Source of the DNA: Candidatus Methylomirabilota bacterium
Lineage (GTDB): Bacteria > Methylomirabilota > Methylomirabilia > Methylomirabilales > JACQHM01
NCBI GenBank assembly: GCA_016199025.1
Contig: JACQHM010000228.1
Span: 1-11,758, forward strand
Reading direction: 5' to 3'
Length of the DNA stretch: 11,758 nucleotides
This document shows positions 6,067 through 11,758 of the stretch, one piece after another (the first letter of the stretch is position 1; the number at the start of each line of letters is the position of its first letter). The position numbers and the translations under genes are program-made. A model generated the notes under the pieces. The model did not search any database. It was given only the letters and a program-made list of their open reading frames with translations, and was not told the DNA's origin.

Positions 6067-6891
6067 CTACATCATCGGTCCCGGGTAGATCCTGGGCACC
6101 TCCACCACCTCACAGGTGACGGAGGTCACCCCCTCCACCCGTTTCGCGACCTCGGCGGCAAGTTCCATCGTCGCGGGGCTAAAGACCACGCCCCTTAAGG
6201 CCACCTCCCCCCGATCGGCCTTCACCTCGATGTGGAGGTGGCTTAAAGTCGGATCGGCGGCTAGCGCTGCCCTGACGGAGGCGGCGAGGCTTAAGTCCTT
6301 GACCTTCTGGATCGATTCACGGGTGGGCCGATACGGCTCACTCTTCGCCCCATAGGCGATGAGGTCCGCGTAGGCGTCCCAGGTGCTCCGTCCGGTATTC
6401 ACCACCAGGTCGTAGTGGGAGGGGCTGGTCCAATCGGCCCCGAAGAGATATTCGATGCGGGCCGCCTGCTCCCGATCGAAGGCCTTGACCCGAGCCTGTG
6501 CGGTCTTTTGATCCACCCCCTCCTCCTCCATGACCCGCCGGATCCTCACCTCGAAGGGGGCTGTAATCCGGACCTTGAACGCATGGGCGATCTCTCGAAG
6601 GAGGAGCGGCGCCCCCCGCCCTCGGATGACGACGCTCCCCCGTTCGGCGAAGGTGAGGAGGGCAGACTCGATGAAGATGAGATACCGCCGCTTCACCTCG
6701 TCGAAGCGCTCCCAGAAGGAGAGACGGCGCTCGTCGATCTGGGACAGCTCCTCCACCTTGACGTCATACTTGCTGGCTGCCTGAAGGATGATCTCGCGAT
6801 CCACGAACTCGAAGTTGAGCCGTTCGGCGACGGCCTGGCCCACCTGGATCCCCCGGCTCCCCAGCTCGCTTGAGATGGCCACGATGGTCAT
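6067..6891 (-). CDS. Cytidylate-kinase-like protein fused to a C-terminal BON domain
   Basis: 274 aa. The N-terminal about 190 residues match the cytidylate-kinase-like family (Cytidylate_kin2 type): MTIVAISSELGSRGIQVGQA in place of a canonical P-loop, LNFEFVDREIILQAA, RGSVVIRGRGAPLLL, VRITAPFEVRIRRVMEEEG, FDREQAARIEYLFGADW and YDLVVNTGR. The Walker A is degenerate (no GxxGxGK[ST]), as is common in this family, so kinase activity is uncertain. Residues about 197-266 form a BON domain (VRAALAADPTLSHLHIEVKA, GEVALRGVVFSPATMELAAE, VEGVTSVTCEV), normally a lipid- or ligand-binding module of envelope or periplasmic proteins. No signal peptide or membrane segment is seen, so the protein looks cytoplasmic. 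GGGAGGG precedes the ATG. It lies 15 nt after the YdjM-like gene and 7 nt before tsaB. Its physiological role is unknown. Confidence 0.85.
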   Translation of the reverse strand: MTIVAISSELGSRGIQVGQAVAERLNFEFVDREIILQAASKYDVKVEELSQIDERRLSFWERFDEVKRRYLIFIESALLTFAERGSVVIRGRGAPLLLREIAHAFKVRITAPFEVRIRRVMEEEGVDQKTAQARVKAFDREQAARIEYLFGADWTSPSHYDLVVNTGRSTWDAYADLIAYGAKSEPYRPTRESIQKVKDLSLAASVRAALAADPTLSHLHIEVKADRGEVALRGVVFSPATMELAAEVAKRVEGVTSVTCEVVEVPRIYPGPMM

Positions 6892-6906
6892 GGCGCCCTC
6901 CCTTTT

Positions 6907-7842
6907 TTAGAGGCCGGCGAAGCCGCTCTTCACCACCCGGCCTTCCTCGTCCAAGACGACCCTCACCAGGAACGGTTTCCTCCCCGGGACGACATGAAAA
7001 CGAAGATCAAAGTATTCCACGACCCTTAAGCGGCCATCCCCCTTCACCTCGGTCACGGGGAACCGGGCAAACCAGCGGAAGAGATGGACGCTCTCTTCAT
7101 CCTCCGCGGACTTGAGAGGGCCGTTCAGGTTCATCCTCGGATAGGCCACGAAGGTCAGCGGGGTTTGATCCAGGATAGAAAAGGCCGTTTGGTAGGTGGC
7201 CTCCTCGGCCTCCACAACACCCGACCACCGGAAGGGGGAAAGGGGGACGGGGAGGGCGGCAGCCTTGAGGACCTGATGGCCTTCGGCCAGGGCGGCGGCC
7301 TTGGTCCGCGAGAGGGCCTGGGCGTGGTTAAAGGCGGCTAAGAGGAGGTAGCCGGCGAAGAGGGCAAGGCCGATCCGGGCCGGGACGATGGAACGGTTTT
7401 TTAAGAGATAGGTCGCGAGGAACGAGGAGAGGATGATCCCGGTGAGGAAGGGGTCGATAATGAATAAGAGATCCCAGGCGTATCGCGTAGAGGTCAAGGG
7501 GTAGAGGACCATCGTGCCGAAGGAAGTAATAAGGTCCAAGAGGATATGGAGGAGGATGCCGAGAAAACAAAGGCCGGCCCAAGGCCAGTAACGTTTGCCC
7601 CCGCTCAATTTCCAGAAGAGCCATCCAAGAGGGAGGGCGAGGACCGCCGCCCCCAGGAGCGAGTGGGTAAAGCCTCGGTGATACTCGAGGAAGAAAGGGA
7701 GGCCACCCAAGCGGAGGGCGTAATCCACGTCGGGGAACTCGCCGGCGATGACGAGGGCGGCCGTGGCCCTCCATCCCATCCTCTGGCTGAAACCGGCCCT
7801 GGCCACAAGAGCCGCGGCCAGGCCGTGGGTCATATTATCCAT
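6907..7842 (-). CDS. YdjM/YfhP-like inner-membrane metal-dependent hydrolase (DUF457)
   Basis: 311 aa. Starts at ATG 7842 because GAGGAG lies 5 nt upstream and the homologous region begins MDNMTHGLAAALVARAG; an upstream start at 7890 would overlap the promoter. Likely metal ligands are His6, the FPDVD pair Asp38/Asp40, HRGFTHS (His55, His60), and HILLDLITSFG (His99, Asp103), with Asp130 (IIDPFLTG) later. At least four hydrophobic segments (about 60-77, 89-108, 126-145, 156-172) place the N-terminal half in the membrane. The C-terminal third (about 190-311) is soluble and strand-rich. The family is annotated as membrane-bound metal-dependent hydrolase; the natural substrate is not established, though relatives (YfhP, YdjM) link to membrane stress or SOS regulation. 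First gene of the four-gene minus-strand operon, with its own promoter at 7889-7918. Confidence 0.85.
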   Translation of the reverse strand: MDNMTHGLAAALVARAGFSQRMGWRATAALVIAGEFPDVDYALRLGGLPFFLEYHRGFTHSLLGAAVLALPLGWLFWKLSGGKRYWPWAGLCFLGILLHILLDLITSFGTMVLYPLTSTRYAWDLLFIIDPFLTGIILSSFLATYLLKNRSIVPARIGLALFAGYLLLAAFNHAQALSRTKAAALAEGHQVLKAAALPVPLSPFRWSGVVEAEEATYQTAFSILDQTPLTFVAYPRMNLNGPLKSAEDEESVHLFRWFARFPVTEVKGDGRLRVVEYFDLRFHVVPGRKPFLVRVVLDEEGRVVKSGFAGL

Positions 7843-7888
7843 CTCCGCTCCTCTTGACAGGAAGGAGACCTCGAAGCGCTCAGGCCCC

Positions 7889-7918
7889 ACTATAGAGGAG
7901 ATGGCGTTCTCCAGTCAA
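7889..7918 (-). promoter_or_regulatory. Sigma70-type promoter of the ydjM-like / kinase-BON / tsaB / rimI operon
   Basis: Read on the minus strand: TTGACT (7918-7913), an 18-nt spacer, then TATAGT (7894-7889). Both boxes match consensus at 5 of 6. Transcription would begin near 7882, giving a leader of about 40 nt with GAGGAG before ATG 7842. No internal promoter is evident between the four genes, whose gaps are 15, 7 and 7 nt. Confidence 0.65.
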
Positions 7919-7940
7919 GCTGAGAAACGCGAGGAAGCCA

Positions 7941-8012
7941 TCAGCTTTCAGCATTCAGCGGTCAGCTTCGACCTGAAGGTATACCTGAACGCTGACGGGT
8001 GATCGTCGCTGA
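7941..8012. repeat. Palindromic element built of 7-nt-periodic TCAGC / GCTGA repeats
   Basis: TCAGC occurs at 7941, 7948, 7955 and 7962, exactly 7 nt apart. On the other side CCTGA (7984), GCTGA (7991) and GGTGA (7998) again step by 7, with another GCTGA at 8008. The two arms are therefore roughly complementary and meet around the perfect palindrome AGGTATACCT (7977-7986). The element fits exactly between the two divergent promoters. It resembles intergenic heptad repeats I associate with several GC-rich environmental bacteria. Whether it is a mobile repeat, a protein-binding array or a recombination product is not decidable here. Confidence 0.6.
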
Positions 8013-8028
8013 ACGTTTACCTTAGGGC

Positions 8029-8058
8029 TTGACACCCGCTCGAAAGGCGTGGTAAAAG
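8029..8058 (+). promoter_or_regulatory. Sigma70-type promoter of gltX
   Basis: Consensus TTGACA (8029-8034), 18-nt spacer, TAAAAG (8053-8058). The transcription start would be near 8065, leaving a leader of about 95 nt before ATG 8160. That leader contains an intrinsic-terminator-like hairpin. The surrounding GCTTGACACCCGC is identical to the protease-gene promoter. Confidence 0.55.
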
Positions 8059-8080
8059 AACCGGAGAGGGGTACCAGGGG

Positions 8081-8111
8081 CTCGTTCGGGGGACCTCCTG
8101 AACGAGTTTTT
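8081..8111 (+). terminator. Intrinsic terminator inside the gltX leader, possible attenuator
   Basis: CTCGTTC (8081-8087) pairs perfectly with GAACGAG (8100-8106); further G-C pairing is possible between GGGG (8088-8091) and CTCC (8095-8098). TTTTT (8107-8111) follows directly. Orientation is plus: the minus strand has no T-run after the stem. It lies about 16 nt after the expected gltX transcription start and 48 nt before the gltX start codon, so it would stop most transcripts unless read through. It could be an attenuator, the end of a very short RNA, or imply a second promoter between 8112 and 8159 (a TCGACA/TAGAAC pair at 8123-8150 is weak). No T-box motif is seen. Confidence 0.6.
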
Positions 8112-8159
8112 CTATCCCCGGATCGACATCCACGGTTCTTAAGGTAGAACGGGACACGG

Positions 8160-9563
8160 ATGAAGGAGAACGTGAGGGTCCGCTTCGCCCCGAGCCCGAC
8201 GGGTTACCTTCACGTCGGCGGGGCGAGGACCGCTCTCTATAATTGGCTCTTCGCCAGACACCATGGGGGGACCTTTATCCTTAGGATCGAGGACACCGAT
8301 CCTGAGAGGTCCACGGAGGAGTCGGCTGGGGCCATCATGGAAGGCTTGAGCTGGCTTGGTCTGGACTGGGATGAGGGCCCCTACCGGCAGGCAGAGCGGC
8401 TCGCCCTCTACCGGGAGTCCGCGGAAAGGCTCCTCCGAGAAGGGAAGGCCTACTGTTGTGTCTGCACGCCGGAGGAGCTGGAGGAGCGGAGGAAGGTCTC
8501 CCTGGCGGCGGGTTTGCCACCGAAATACGATGGCCGGTGCCGGGATCAGAGGGCGATCGAGGGGCGCCCTTTTGCCATCCGGTTCAGGATGGAGGGGATT
8601 GGGAAAACGATCATCGAGGATCTGGTCCACGGACGCGTGGAGTTCGACGATGCCGAGCTGGAGGATTTTGTCCTCCTCCGCTCTGATGGCACCCCTACCT
8701 ATAACTTCGCCGTTGTCATCGACGATGTCCTCATGGAGATTACCCACGTCATCCGTGGGGACGATCATCTGTCGAACACGCCCAAGCAAATTAAGCTCTA
8801 CGAGGGCTTAGGCTTCCCGCTTCCGAGGTTTGCTCATCTTCCGATGATCCTGGGCCCCGACAAAAGCCGCCTCTCCAAGCGGCACGGGGCGACTTCCGTC
8901 CAGGCCTACCGGGACCTGGGCTACCTCCCGGAGGCGATGATCAATTATCTTGTCCGCCTTGGCTGGTCTCATGGGGATCAGGAGATTTTCTCCAAGGAGG
9001 AGCTGGTTCGGTACTTCACGCTCGAGAAGGTGGGGAAGACCCCCGCCGTCTTTGACCCGGCGAAGCTCCTTTGGCTGAACGGCCACTATATCAAGCAGGC
9101 CGAAGCGAAGCGGCTTACCGAACTGCTCTTCCCCTTTTGGGAGGAGGCCGGGGTCGGGCAGGAGGAGCTTCAGAAGAAGGAGACCGGCTGGCTCGAAGGC
9201 GTGGTCAGGATGTATCAGGAGCGGGCGAAAACGCTCCGGGAGCTGGCCGAGTCGTCCAAGGTCCTCCTCGAGGTCCCCATCGAGATGGATCCCGAGGCCA
9301 CCAAGCTCCTTTCCTCCGAGGCCAGGACGCGGCTTCAGACCCTTCGGCCTAGACTGGAGGCCCTCGCCGAGTTCACGGCTGAAGCGTTGGAGACCTTAGC
9401 GCGCGGGTTTGCTGCAGAGCAGGGGGCCAAACTGGTGGAGATCGCCCAACCGTTACGGGTGGTCCTGACGGGGAGAACGGTCAGCCCCCCCATCTTCGTC
9501 ATCATGGAGTTCCTCGGCCGGGAGCGGTGTCTCCGGCGGCTGAAAGACGTGCTTGGCCCGTAG
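8160..9563 (+). CDS. gltX: Glutamyl-tRNA synthetase, class I
   Basis: 467 aa, normal length. It charges tRNA-Glu with glutamate (ATP-dependent); in organisms without GlnRS a non-discriminating form also makes Glu-tRNA-Gln for the GatCAB amidotransferase. Domains: Rossmann catalytic core with the HIGH-equivalent HVGG (18-21) in FAPSPTGYLHVGGARTALYN, a zinc-binding insert with Cys100, Cys102, Tyr123 and Cys127 (YCCVC ... KYDGRC), VIRGDDHLSNTPKQI (198-211), the KMSKS-equivalent RLSKR (237-241), and a C-terminal helical anticodon-binding region (about 320-467). The start ATG 8160 is weakly supported by an imperfect ribosome site (CGGGA). Transcription is from the 8029 promoter through a leader terminator. 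greA follows after 69 nt and a tRNA-Gln gene lies 660 nt downstream, a suggestive but unproven link to dual charging. Confidence 0.96.
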   Translation: MKENVRVRFAPSPTGYLHVGGARTALYNWLFARHHGGTFILRIEDTDPERSTEESAGAIMEGLSWLGLDWDEGPYRQAERLALYRESAERLLREGKAYCCVCTPEELEERRKVSLAAGLPPKYDGRCRDQRAIEGRPFAIRFRMEGIGKTIIEDLVHGRVEFDDAELEDFVLLRSDGTPTYNFAVVIDDVLMEITHVIRGDDHLSNTPKQIKLYEGLGFPLPRFAHLPMILGPDKSRLSKRHGATSVQAYRDLGYLPEAMINYLVRLGWSHGDQEIFSKEELVRYFTLEKVGKTPAVFDPAKLLWLNGHYIKQAEAKRLTELLFPFWEEAGVGQEELQKKETGWLEGVVRMYQERAKTLRELAESSKVLLEVPIEMDPEATKLLSSEARTRLQTLRPRLEALAEFTAEALETLARGFAAEQGAKLVEIAQPLRVVLTGRTVSPPIFVIMEFLGRERCLRRLKDVLGP

Positions 9564-9632
9564 GGGCCCGTGTACCAGGAAGAACCGTGCGACGTGACGA
9601 ACCACGATTGAGGGTTGACGAGGGTATCAAGA

Positions 9633-10118
9633 ATGGGGTTAGAGGATGTGTTGGCGGGCCTCCGGGCAGAGCTGGCCGCCCTGGAGCGGGAGTTCAAGAT
9701 TGAGCTTCCCCAGAAGATCAAGGCGGCCCGGGAGCTCGGGGACCTGAGAGAGAGCGGGGAGTACGAGTCCATCAAGGATCGGCAGGGCTTCGTTCAGGCT
9801 AGGATCACGCATCTCAAACAGAGGATTGCCGCCCTGTCCTCAATCAATCCGAATACCATCCCCCGCGACCGGGCGGGCTTCGGCTCTACCGTGCATCTGA
9901 AGGACCTCCAGACTGGGGAGATGAAGCTCTACAGACTGGTTTCACCGGAGGAGGTTGACACCTCCAGGGGGCGGATCTCGATGGTCTCTCCCATTGGCCG
10001 GGGATTGATGGGGCGGGAGGAAGGGGACGAAGTGACGATTGAGACCCCCAACGGGAGGAAGGCCTACGAGATCATCCGGGTCGTCACGATTCACGACAGT
10101 GACCGCGGGGAGGCTTGA
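9633..10118 (+). CDS. greA: Transcription elongation factor GreA
   Basis: 161 aa. GreA enters the RNA polymerase secondary channel and stimulates cleavage of backtracked RNA. The N-terminal coiled coil spans about residues 1-75. The tip reads GDLRESGEYESIKDRQ, keeping the two acidic residues (Asp37, Glu40) of the canonical GDLSENAEY tip, though SENA is replaced by RESG. The C-terminal FKBP-like domain (about 84-157) has STVHLKDLQTGEMKLYRLVS, SRGRISMVSPIGRGLMGREE and GDEVTIETPNGRKAYEIIRV. I chose ATG 9633 over TTG 9615 because GAGGGT lies 8 nt upstream and homologous coding begins here; the TTG has its purine run directly abutting. Probably co-transcribed with gltX. Its stop codon lies inside the hairpin of the following terminator. 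Confidence 0.94.
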   Translation: MGLEDVLAGLRAELAALEREFKIELPQKIKAARELGDLRESGEYESIKDRQGFVQARITHLKQRIAALSSINPNTIPRDRAGFGSTVHLKDLQTGEMKLYRLVSPEEVDTSRGRISMVSPIGRGLMGREEGDEVTIETPNGRKAYEIIRVVTIHDSDRGEA

Positions 10119-10137
10119 GTCCTCCCAACCGTTTTTT
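10108..10137 (+). terminator. Intrinsic terminator after greA
   Basis: GGGAGG (10108-10113) pairs with CCTCCC (10121-10126) across a 7-nt loop that holds the greA TGA. TTTTTT (10132-10137) follows 5 nt after the stem. The spacing to the T-run is slightly long, so efficiency may be moderate. Confidence 0.6.
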
Positions 10138-10182
10138 CGTTTGACGATCGGCCATCGACCAGTGTATGAATACCTTGAAGGC

Positions 10183-10211
10183 TTGACTTTTCCTCCTCTT
10201 TCCACGATAGT
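10183..10211 (+). promoter_or_regulatory. Promoter of the tRNA-Gln gene
   Basis: TTGACT (10183-10188), 17-nt spacer, GATAGT (10206-10211). The expected start near 10218 is 7 nt before the mature tRNA 5' end, the usual arrangement for a single tRNA gene. A second, weaker pair TTGACG (10141-10146) / TATGAA (10165-10170) lies just upstream. Confidence 0.6.
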
Positions 10212-10224
10212 GAGCGTAAACGGA

Positions 10225-10298
10225 TGGAGGGTCGTCTAGCGGTAGGACAGCAGACTCTGGATCTGCTTGCCGGGGTTCGAATCCTCGCCCTCCAGCCA
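10225..10298 (+). tRNA. tRNA-Gln, anticodon CUG, CCA encoded
   Basis: 74 nt forming a complete cloverleaf. The acceptor stem TGGAGGG (10225-10231) pairs with CCCTCCA (10288-10294), followed by discriminator G and CCA (10296-10298). The anticodon stem GCAGA/TCTGC (10250-10254/10262-10266) encloses the loop CTCTGGA, with anticodon CTG at 10257-10259, decoding CAG. The T-arm CGGGG-TTCGAAT-CCTCG has one G-U pair. The weak first pair U1-A72 is characteristic of tRNA-Gln. The D-loop contains AGCGGTAG. A promoter precedes it and a terminator-like hairpin follows. Confidence 0.95.
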
Positions 10299-10318
10299 CT
10301 CGAAGTCATCGTCAGGCA

Positions 10319-10350
10319 AGGGCTCAGAGGCAAAGGCTTCTGAGCCCTCT
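10319..10350 (+). terminator. Terminator hairpin after tRNA-Gln
   Basis: AGGGCTCAGAGG (10319-10330) pairs with CTTCTGAGCCCT (10337-10348) across a 6-nt loop CAAAGG, with one G-T pair. The trailing CTTGCTGTT is only moderately T-rich. It could end the tRNA transcript and may also help stop the convergent DUF72 operon from the other side. The remaining 120 nt to the DUF72 stop shows nothing I can assign. Confidence 0.55.
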
Positions 10351-10470
10351 TGCTGTTCAGAGGGTGAGGTTGCGCCGGGGTTGCGTCTGGTAGCCGGTAA
10401 AACGGCTTCCAGAGTGAAGGAAGACTGAACCACTACTCTTGACCTTGTGAATGCCACAAAGTCCTGGATG

Positions 10471-11223
10471 CTAAGGCTGGATCAGATCGAGGAAGCGAGA
10501 AGCGTCCTCGGCCATGAAGAAATTGTTGAAGAGGACGTAGGTCATCCCTTCCGGACGACAGAAACTTTTGAGGAGCTGGAGGTCCTCGTCGGTGTGAAGA
10601 TACCGATAGCCGGTCCGGCCGTGCAGGCGGAAGTAACGGATCGCCCCATGGACCGGCTCCTCCTTCAAAGGATCAACGACGTGAACGAGATCCAGCTCCT
10701 CACAGAGACCTTTGACCATATTCGGCTTCTATTCCCCCCGGGGCTCCCACCCCAAGATGAAGCCCCTTCGCTCGATCTCTGAGAAGAATTTCCGGAGGTT
10801 CGCCCTGTGCTCCAAAGAGGGGTCGAAGCTGGGAGGCGACTGGAAGATGATGATGGTGGCCTCCAGGGCCCTGGCGACGGCTGCTGTTGTTTCCCAGGCT
10901 TCGAAGACCTCCTCCGTCGGCCTGAAGGCACCGTAGGCCAGCCCTTTGGCCTTCTCCGCCAGCCGTTTGCCAAGCCTCCGGTAGGTCGGGCTGGAGGGTT
11001 CGTGGGTGATGAGCTGCCAGGCCTTCAGCGTAAACTCGAAGGAAGGAGGGGCTTGAAGCCTCCACCGCCTCGCCGTCTCCACCTTCGGAGGCTTGTAGAA
11101 GGTCTGCTGCAACTCGACGACGGGGAAGCGCCGGTAATACTCCTCCTTCTTCAAAGGAAAGCCGCAACACCCAACTTTGATAGCAGTTTGGGCAATGATG
11201 GGGTTATCATCCAGCAGGCTCAT
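10471..11223 (-). pseudogene. DUF72 family protein, interrupted by an in-frame amber codon
   Basis: The frame encodes a full DUF72 (YecE-like, TIM-barrel) protein: IKVGCCGFPLKKEEYYRRFP, VVELQQTFYKPPKVETARRW, PPSFEFTLKAWQLITHEPSS, IIIFQSPPSFDPS, FILGWEPRGE, then CEELDLVHVVDPLKEEPV, IRYFRLHGRTGYRY and TYVLFNNFFMAEDASRF. Codon 165 (10731-10729) is TAG exactly after GWEPRGE, where relatives usually have tryptophan, and the same frame continues to the real stop at 10471. A single TGG-to-TAG change would explain it. gltX and the kinase-BON gene end in TAG, so TAG is a true stop here. Start: ATG 11223 has a strong AAGGAAG ribosome site; ATG 11241 overlaps the HEPN stop as TGATG and is also possible. 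The biochemical role of DUF72 is unknown. Confidence 0.85.
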
Positions 11224-11240
11224 CGCTTCCTTTCCTTCCA

Positions 11241-11621
11241 TCACGGAAATCCCAGCTTTGCCCGCACCACGGCTCGCACCTCCTTCGCCGTGCTCATGGC
11301 ATTCTCTGCCGCCTGCCGGTCTGCCGACATGCCGGGATAGCGAGCGGCAATGCCAAAAGTGCTGAGGTGCGCCAACGGCTGCCTCTGGGAGTCAAGCTCT
11401 GGGAGCAATCCCCCACTTAAGTTAAGCAGCATCACAAGGTCATGAGTCTTCCCGTATACAATGTTATGCACCTCTAAGAAAGCCTTCAGATACTTTTCAG
11501 CGCACTGCTCTGCGAGAAAGCAAACAACATTCCAAACAGGATCAGCCGTTTGTATCTCTCGTTGGGCAACCTTCCAATCGCCCTCCGCCTTGTCAACCCA
11601 CTCTGCTGTCTCAGGCTTCAT
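11241..11621 (-). CDS. HEPN domain-containing protein (MNT/HEPN module)
   Basis: 126 aa from ATG 11621, with AAAGGA about 10 nt upstream; an alternative TTG at 11630 has no room for a ribosome site. It matches the HEPN family: AEWVDKAEGDWKVAQREIQT, VVCFLAEQCAEKYLKAFLEV, YGKTHDLVMLL (56-66), IAARYPGMSADRQAAENAMS. It is all-helical. The RX4-6H ribonuclease motif of toxic HEPN proteins is not obvious (KTHDL, no suitably spaced arginine before it), so toxicity is uncertain. Its start overlaps the end of the upstream MNT gene by 11 nt and its stop overlaps a possible DUF72 start (TGATG). In type VII toxin-antitoxin systems the MNT partner AMPylates the HEPN toxin; this pairing fits that layout. 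Confidence 0.85.
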   Translation of the reverse strand: MKPETAEWVDKAEGDWKVAQREIQTADPVWNVVCFLAEQCAEKYLKAFLEVHNIVYGKTHDLVMLLNLSGGLLPELDSQRQPLAHLSTFGIAARYPGMSADRQAAENAMSTAKEVRAVVRAKLGFP

Positions 11622-11758
11622 ACAGAACAATTCCTTTCGTCATCACCCCGGTGGCAAAGACACCTTTTCGCTCCAAAGATGCATCCAATTCGGACGGCCT
11701 AAACACGAGGATGTCTAAAGCAAAGGGATGATCAATGGCAGCAGCGATGCGGGCGGCG
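11611..11758 (-). CDS. MNT-type nucleotidyltransferase, C-terminal 48 residues, runs off right edge
   Basis: I read this on the minus strand from the right edge: AARIAAAIDHPFALDILVFR, PSELDASLERKGVFATGVMT, KGIVLYEA, then TGA (11613-11611). The pattern of a hydrophobic-Asp strand (FALDILV) followed by a charged helix and a final GIVLYEA is that of the C-terminal end of minimal nucleotidyltransferase (MNT) proteins. The GSxARG and DxD motifs would lie outside the window. Its last 11 nt overlap the HEPN gene. As antitoxin it would AMPylate HEPN; only the tail is visible, so the identification leans on the neighbour. Confidence 0.75.
   Translation of the reverse strand, partial: AARIAAAIDHPFALDILVFRPSELDASLERKGVFATGVMTKGIVLYEA

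Noticed and set aside
7941..8012. CRISPR array
   Set aside because: The repeats are 5-7 nt with no spacers and are arranged as a palindrome.
8065..8159. T-box riboswitch upstream of gltX
   Set aside because: The leader is about 95 nt, too short, and no T-box consensus or specifier stem is seen.
10270..10383. Integration site at tRNA-Gln from a repeated GCCGGGGTT
   Set aside because: Only 9 nt are shared between the tRNA T-arm and 10374-10382, no integrase is near, and the match does not extend to the tRNA 3' end.
10729..10731. Amber as a sense codon (for example pyrrolysine)
   Set aside because: gltX, the kinase-BON gene and the antitoxin gene all end in TAG at family-appropriate positions, so TAG acts as stop.

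Overview
This window looks like an accessory-rich stretch of a GC-rich (about 60%) bacterial chromosome. The gene content (TsaB, RimI, class I GltX, GreA, a CCA-encoding tRNA-Gln, clear sigma70-type promoters, Shine-Dalgarno sites) is bacterial. The palindromic repeats and domain fusions resemble those of Methylomirabilota/NC10, Rokubacteria, Nitrospirota or deltaproteobacterial-grade genomes. That placement is an impression, not a demonstrated assignment.

Layout. (1) Positions 1-2100 are a mobile-element zone. It holds the 5' part of a DUF772-type transposase leaving the left edge (minus strand), a structured leader, and a decayed IS110-family element whose DEDD transposase has two compensating frameshifts. 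The roughly 320-nt non-coding stretch before that transposase is rich in hairpins and sits where IS110-group elements encode their bridge RNA. (2) Positions 2035-2554 are a gene-free structured gap with several perfect stems, a C/G-run palindromic repeat and a good promoter. (3) Positions 2555-4006 encode a secreted trypsin/HtrA-like protease fused to an FGE/sulfatase-modifying-factor-like domain that lacks the expected catalytic cysteines. (4) Positions 4148-4860 are a VapBC-type toxin-antitoxin pair with overlapping genes. (5) Positions 4880-7842 are a compact minus-strand operon: YdjM-like membrane metal-dependent hydrolase, cytidylate-kinase-like/BON fusion, tsaB, rimI. (6) A divergent control region at 7843-8159 has a promoter on each side, a 7-nt-periodic palindromic repeat between them and an intrinsic terminator inside the gltX leader. 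(7) gltX, greA and tRNA-Gln(CUG) follow on the plus strand, each ending in or preceded by recognisable signals. (8) A minus-strand operon enters from the right: the C-terminal end of an MNT nucleotidyltransferase, a HEPN-domain protein, and a DUF72 gene interrupted by an in-frame amber codon.

How the genes fit together. TsaB (t6A tRNA modification), RimI (N-terminal acetylation), GltX, GreA and tRNA-Gln form a translation/transcription housekeeping core. Two toxin-antitoxin-like modules (VapBC and MNT/HEPN) and decaying transposons flank it. The least explained items are the IS110 leader RNA candidate, the kinase-BON fusion, the heptad palindrome with the gltX leader terminator, and the protease-FGE fusion. 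I do not see a clearly new multi-gene defence or biosynthetic system.
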